This document shows positions 41,775 to 44,468 of a stretch of 44,468 nt of DNA, one piece after another; the first letter of the stretch is position 1, and each line of letters begins with the position of its first letter. The position numbers and the translations under genes are program-made. This DNA is from JBCDBW01 sp039182965 (GTDB taxonomy: Bacteria > Verrucomicrobiota > Verrucomicrobiia > Verrucomicrobiales > DEV007): assembly GCA_039182965.1 (NCBI GenBank), contig JBCDBW010000023.1, positions 1-44,468 on the forward strand, in the 5' to 3' direction. The notes beneath the pieces are model-generated. The model saw nothing but the letters and a program-made list of their open reading frames with translations. It was not told the DNA's origin and did not search any database.

Positions 41775-41986
41775 TGCTTTTCAGAATTTCTCATGTTTTC
41801 TCAGCGTGGCGCACGCAATGCTCTCCGGTCACACGCCCCGCCGCTACCCCTTCCCAACTTGCTTCTCCCCATACCAGATCTCAAACAAACCATTGAGCCC
41901 TCCTACCTCGCCTGCTACCCTTTCCGCTCCCGCGCAAGACCCTGTGATCACCCCCTTCGCCAGCGCCTATCCACCTCAAACGATCT
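41775..41986. promoter_or_regulatory. Divergent intergenic region between XRE regulator and acsA
   Basis: About 210 bp without a gene. It begins with AT-rich sequence containing repeated TTTCTC/TTTTCTC and TTTTCAG elements (41778-41805), which may be operator-like. The remaining 150 bp is CT-rich and forms the acsA leader. A -10-like CATGTT lies 17-18 bp after the weak plus-strand TTGCCA. Confidence 0.35.
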
Positions 41987-43957
41987 ATGAGCAATAACAT
42001 TGAATCCCACCTCGAAGAATCGCGCGTGTTCGAGCCTCCGAACGCTTTTTCACAGAAGGCACGAATCCAAAACCTTTCCGACTACAAAACCCTCTATCAG
42101 AAATCAATCGACGATCCCGAAGGATTCTGGTCTCGTGAAGCCGCCGAGCTTACCTGGCAAAAAACCTGGGATCAGGTGTTGGACTGGTCGAATCCCCCTT
42201 TCGCCCGTTGGTTTCTCGGAGGAAAAACAAATATCTCAGAGAATTGCATCGATCGCCACCTGAACGGTCCTGGCAAAGACAAAATCGCAATCATCTGGGA
42301 AGGCGAACCCGGTGATACGAAAACACTCACCTTCTCCGAACTTCACACCGAAGTATGCCGGTTCGCCAACGTCCTCAAACGGAATGACATTAAAAAAGGA
42401 GATCGCGTCATCATTTATATGCCCATGGTTCCCGAAGCCGCGATCGCAATGCTAAGCCTCGCCCGCATTGGCGCGGTTCACTCGGTAGTCTTCGGCGGTT
42501 TCAGCGCAGACAGTATCCGCGATCGCGTTCAAGACTCAGGGGCCACCGCCGTAATTACGGCAGATGGAGGATGGCGAAGAGGAAAGATCGTGCCCTTGAA
42601 GCAGAACGTGGACAACGCGCTGGATGGTGCGGGCGCAGAGCAGATACGAAAGGTCGTCGTCCTCCGCCGCACCGAGCAGGAAGTCAGTATGATCGAAGGG
42701 CGAGATGTCTGGTGGCATGAAGAAATGAACGATGCCGCCGTCGATTGCCCACCCGAACCACACGACGCGGAAGACCCGCTCTTCATACTCTACACAAGCG
42801 GTTCCACGGGCAAACCCAAGGGTATTCTCCACACCATTGGAGGCTACATGGTCGGCACGTACAGCACCTCAAAATACATTTTCGACATCCAGGAAGATGA
42901 TATCTACTGGTGCACGGCCGACGTGGGTTGGATCACAGGTCACAGCTATATCGTATACGGTCCTCTCGCAAATGGTGCCACCATCCTGATGTATGAAGGT
43001 GCCCCAAACGAGCCTGACTTTGGCCGCTTCTGGAATATCGTTCAAAAACATAAGGTGACAATTTTCTATACCGCCCCGACCGCCATCAGGGCATTTATCA
43101 AGGCTGGCGACGAGTTCCCCAAGAAATACGACCTTTCCTCACTTCGCCTCCTCGGCACCGTCGGCGAACCCATTAATCCGGAGGCCTGGATCTGGTATCA
43201 CAAAGCAATCGGTGGCGAAAAATGCCCCATTGTCGATACATGGTGGCAAACGGAAACCGGTGCCATCATGATTTCCCCGTTGCCAGGTGCAACCCCCACA
43301 AAACCCGGAACGGCCACTCTCCCTTTCTTCGGCGTCGACGCCGCAGTCGTCGACGAATCGGGAGTGGAAACGCCGCCCAATGAGGGAGGGAAGCTCGTTA
43401 TTCGAAAACCGTGGCCATCCATGTTACGCACCCTGTGGGGAGACGACAGCCGCTTCATCGAAACCTACTGGAACGAATACCAGGAACAAGGCTTCTACCT
43501 CGCCGGCGACGGTGCTCGACGTGATGAAGATGGTTACTTCTGGATCGTCGGTCGACTCGATGACGTCCTCAACGTCTCCGGTCACCGCCTTGGGACTGCC
43601 GAGGTCGAAAGCGCACTGGTAGCACACGACACCGTCGCGGAAGCCGCCGTCGTCGGCCGACCCCACGACATCAAAGGCCAAGCTGTCGTAGCTTTCGTGA
43701 CCCTCAAGAGCGGGATAAATCCCTCCGACCAGCTAAACCAGGAACTGCGCACTCACGTCGGCACCGCCATCGGGGCCATTGCAAAGCCGGATGAAATTCG
43801 CTTCGCAGCCGCCCTTCCTAAAACACGTAGTGGAAAAATTATGCGCCGCCTCCTGAAAGAAATTTGTAGTGGTGGCACCGTCAGCGGAGATACCACCACC
43901 CTCGAAGATTTCTCAGTGATCAGCAATCTCCAGGAAGAGCAAACAGGTCCAGACTAA
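41987..43957 (+). CDS. acsA: Acetyl-CoA synthetase (AMP-forming)
   Basis: This enzyme activates acetate to acetyl-CoA via acetyl-AMP; 656 residues, a full-length ANL family member. Motifs: FILYTSGSTGKPKGILHTI (P-loop region, 269-279), HSVVFGGFSADSIRDRV, DVGWITGHSYIVYGPL, TVGEPINPEAWIWYH, DTWWQTETGAI, LAGDGARRDEDGYFWIVGR with the hinge Asp, and the C-terminal TRSGKIMRRLL with acetylatable Lys617. No patatin or other regulator gene is adjacent besides the divergent XRE regulator. The gene's own promoter overlaps that of the regulator. Confidence 0.97.
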   Translation: MSNNIESHLEESRVFEPPNAFSQKARIQNLSDYKTLYQKSIDDPEGFWSREAAELTWQKTWDQVLDWSNPPFARWFLGGKTNISENCIDRHLNGPGKDKIAIIWEGEPGDTKTLTFSELHTEVCRFANVLKRNDIKKGDRVIIYMPMVPEAAIAMLSLARIGAVHSVVFGGFSADSIRDRVQDSGATAVITADGGWRRGKIVPLKQNVDNALDGAGAEQIRKVVVLRRTEQEVSMIEGRDVWWHEEMNDAAVDCPPEPHDAEDPLFILYTSGSTGKPKGILHTIGGYMVGTYSTSKYIFDIQEDDIYWCTADVGWITGHSYIVYGPLANGATILMYEGAPNEPDFGRFWNIVQKHKVTIFYTAPTAIRAFIKAGDEFPKKYDLSSLRLLGTVGEPINPEAWIWYHKAIGGEKCPIVDTWWQTETGAIMISPLPGATPTKPGTATLPFFGVDAAVVDESGVETPPNEGGKLVIRKPWPSMLRTLWGDDSRFIETYWNEYQEQGFYLAGDGARRDEDGYFWIVGRLDDVLNVSGHRLGTAEVESALVAHDTVAEAAVVGRPHDIKGQAVVAFVTLKSGINPSDQLNQELRTHVGTAIGAIAKPDEIRFAAALPKTRSGKIMRRLLKEICSGGTVSGDTTTLEDFSVISNLQEEQTGPD

Positions 43958-43966
43958 GCCCACAGA

Positions 43967-43978
43967 GCGTCGCGACGC
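43967..43978. repeat. Perfect 12-bp palindrome after acsA
   Basis: GCGTCG-CGACGC lies 10 bp past the acsA stop. A second, 9-bp stem (GCTGGGCGT/ACGCCCAGC, loop CCG) follows at 44047-44067 inside the next reading frame. Neither is followed by a T-run, so they are not clear terminators. Confidence 0.4.
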
Positions 43979-44005
43979 CAAATACCCACACACCTGACGC
44001 TCCCC

Positions 44006-44468
44006 ATGAACACTCTCAGCTTTCTCGTGTCCAGCCTCGGTAAAAAGCTGGGCGTCCGACGCCCAGCCGCATGGCGCTCGGCACTTAATCGCGAGCATCA
44101 CCTTCTCAAAACCGCAGAACAAGCACTCGGTGCACAGTCTTGGACGGAAGTCGAAAAGATCGAAGAGCTGACAATCGAGTATTGGGAAATCAAAGACATC
44201 GAGCACCAACAGCTCGAACTCGAAGAGCGAAACCGAAATCTCGAAAAAGAAGTCGAAAGCTCCCGCGTGGAAAAGGAGAAAATCACTGAAGAGTTCAATG
44301 ATATAATTGAGAAAAAGCGAGGCGAACTGATCGGCAAAAATTCCGTCCTCGATGCCGTTACGAGCGAAATCAAACAACTTGAACACGAGAAACAGGCCAT
44401 CGAAAGACTCTTTGAAGCCCTCAAACTGAAACGAAAAGTGCTCCTCGAGCAGGGCGATAATAACAAAG
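44006..44468 (+). CDS. Coiled-coil protein (partial, runs off the window)
   Basis: An ATG at 44006 opens a frame of 154 codons with no stop before the window end. It begins MNTLSFLVSSLGKKLGVRRP, then from about residue 55 is a long highly charged helix with Glu/Lys heptads (EHQQLELEERNRNLEKEVES through RKVLLEQGDNNK). It has no signal peptide or membrane segment, so it is cytoplasmic or a filament/scaffold protein. The family is unknown, partly because only the N-terminal part is visible. It starts 48 bp after acsA. Confidence 0.65.
   Translation, partial: MNTLSFLVSSLGKKLGVRRPAAWRSALNREHHLLKTAEQALGAQSWTEVEKIEELTIEYWEIKDIEHQQLELEERNRNLEKEVESSRVEKEKITEEFNDIIEKKRGELIGKNSVLDAVTSEIKQLEHEKQAIERLFEALKLKRKVLLEQGDNNK

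Noticed and set aside
44047..44067. Hairpin as acsA terminator
   Set aside because: Strong 9-bp stem, but no T-run follows and it lies inside the next coding frame.

Overview
The window reads as a chromosomal segment of a Gram-negative bacterium, most likely from the PVC superphylum (Verrucomicrobiota, Opitutae/Puniceicoccales-like). This placement is inferred from gene content and order: lipid A genes (lpxI, lpxB), a monomeric NADP-isocitrate dehydrogenase, the run ribBA-ribH-nusB-ftsY with an NG-only FtsY, a dnaX-ybaB pair, and many Gfo/Idh/MocA oxidoreductases including a Tat-exported one. No 16S or other phylogenetic marker is present to prove it. Coding density is high, and genes are packed in long co-directional runs with short overlaps.

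Layout. 1-1024: decayed IS3-family element on the minus strand, with an intact orfA and an orfB broken by stops, a frameshift and an Asp-to-Ala change in the second catalytic position. 1026-1358: open-frame fragment of unknown origin. 1392-3618: monomeric isocitrate dehydrogenase with a one-base frameshift near its N-terminus. 3785-4282: GNAT acetyltransferase. 4297-12946 (minus): K+ channel-like protein; VWA/TPR membrane protein; then lipoprotein aldose 1-epimerase, Gfo/Idh oxidoreductase, GT9 glycosyltransferase and YfhO-type membrane protein. 13136-13208: tRNA-Ala(GGC). 13302-17232 (minus): lpxI, GnnA-like oxidoreductase, lpxB and an M28 peptidase as a tightly overlapping lipid A operon; lpxB carries a 4-bp tandem-repeat frameshift. 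17311-20913 (plus): photolyase, dnaX, ybaB. 21232-26205 (minus): clpB and a large secreted SGNH hydrolase. 26383-31185 (plus): an aldehyde dehydrogenase-like domain without catalytic residues, an overlapping membrane-anchored protein with a PD-(D/E)XK-like signature, then ribBA, ribH, nusB, ftsY. 31208-41684 (minus): CorC/HlyC-type CNNM protein, FmdB zinc ribbon, a PEGA protein with two repeats resembling part of the sulfatase-modifying (FGE) fold, three Gfo/Idh oxidoreductases around an AroE-like dehydrogenase, an alpha/beta-hydrolase-like protein lacking its nucleophile, and an XRE-family regulator. 41987-44468 (plus): acetyl-CoA synthetase and the start of a coiled-coil protein that runs off the window.

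Functional themes are outer-membrane lipid A synthesis, envelope glycan work (GT9, YfhO, GalM), riboflavin synthesis (RibBA makes the four-carbon unit and the pyrimidine precursor, RibH joins the product to a pyrimidine to give lumazine), carbon metabolism (Idh, Acs, Gfo/Idh enzymes) and replication/protein quality control. No CRISPR array, prophage or complete defence island is visible. The most unusual items are the two frameshifted core genes, the pseudoenzyme/nuclease-like pair upstream of ribBA, the FGE-like repeat protein, and the AroE-like enzyme embedded among Gfo/Idh oxidoreductases.
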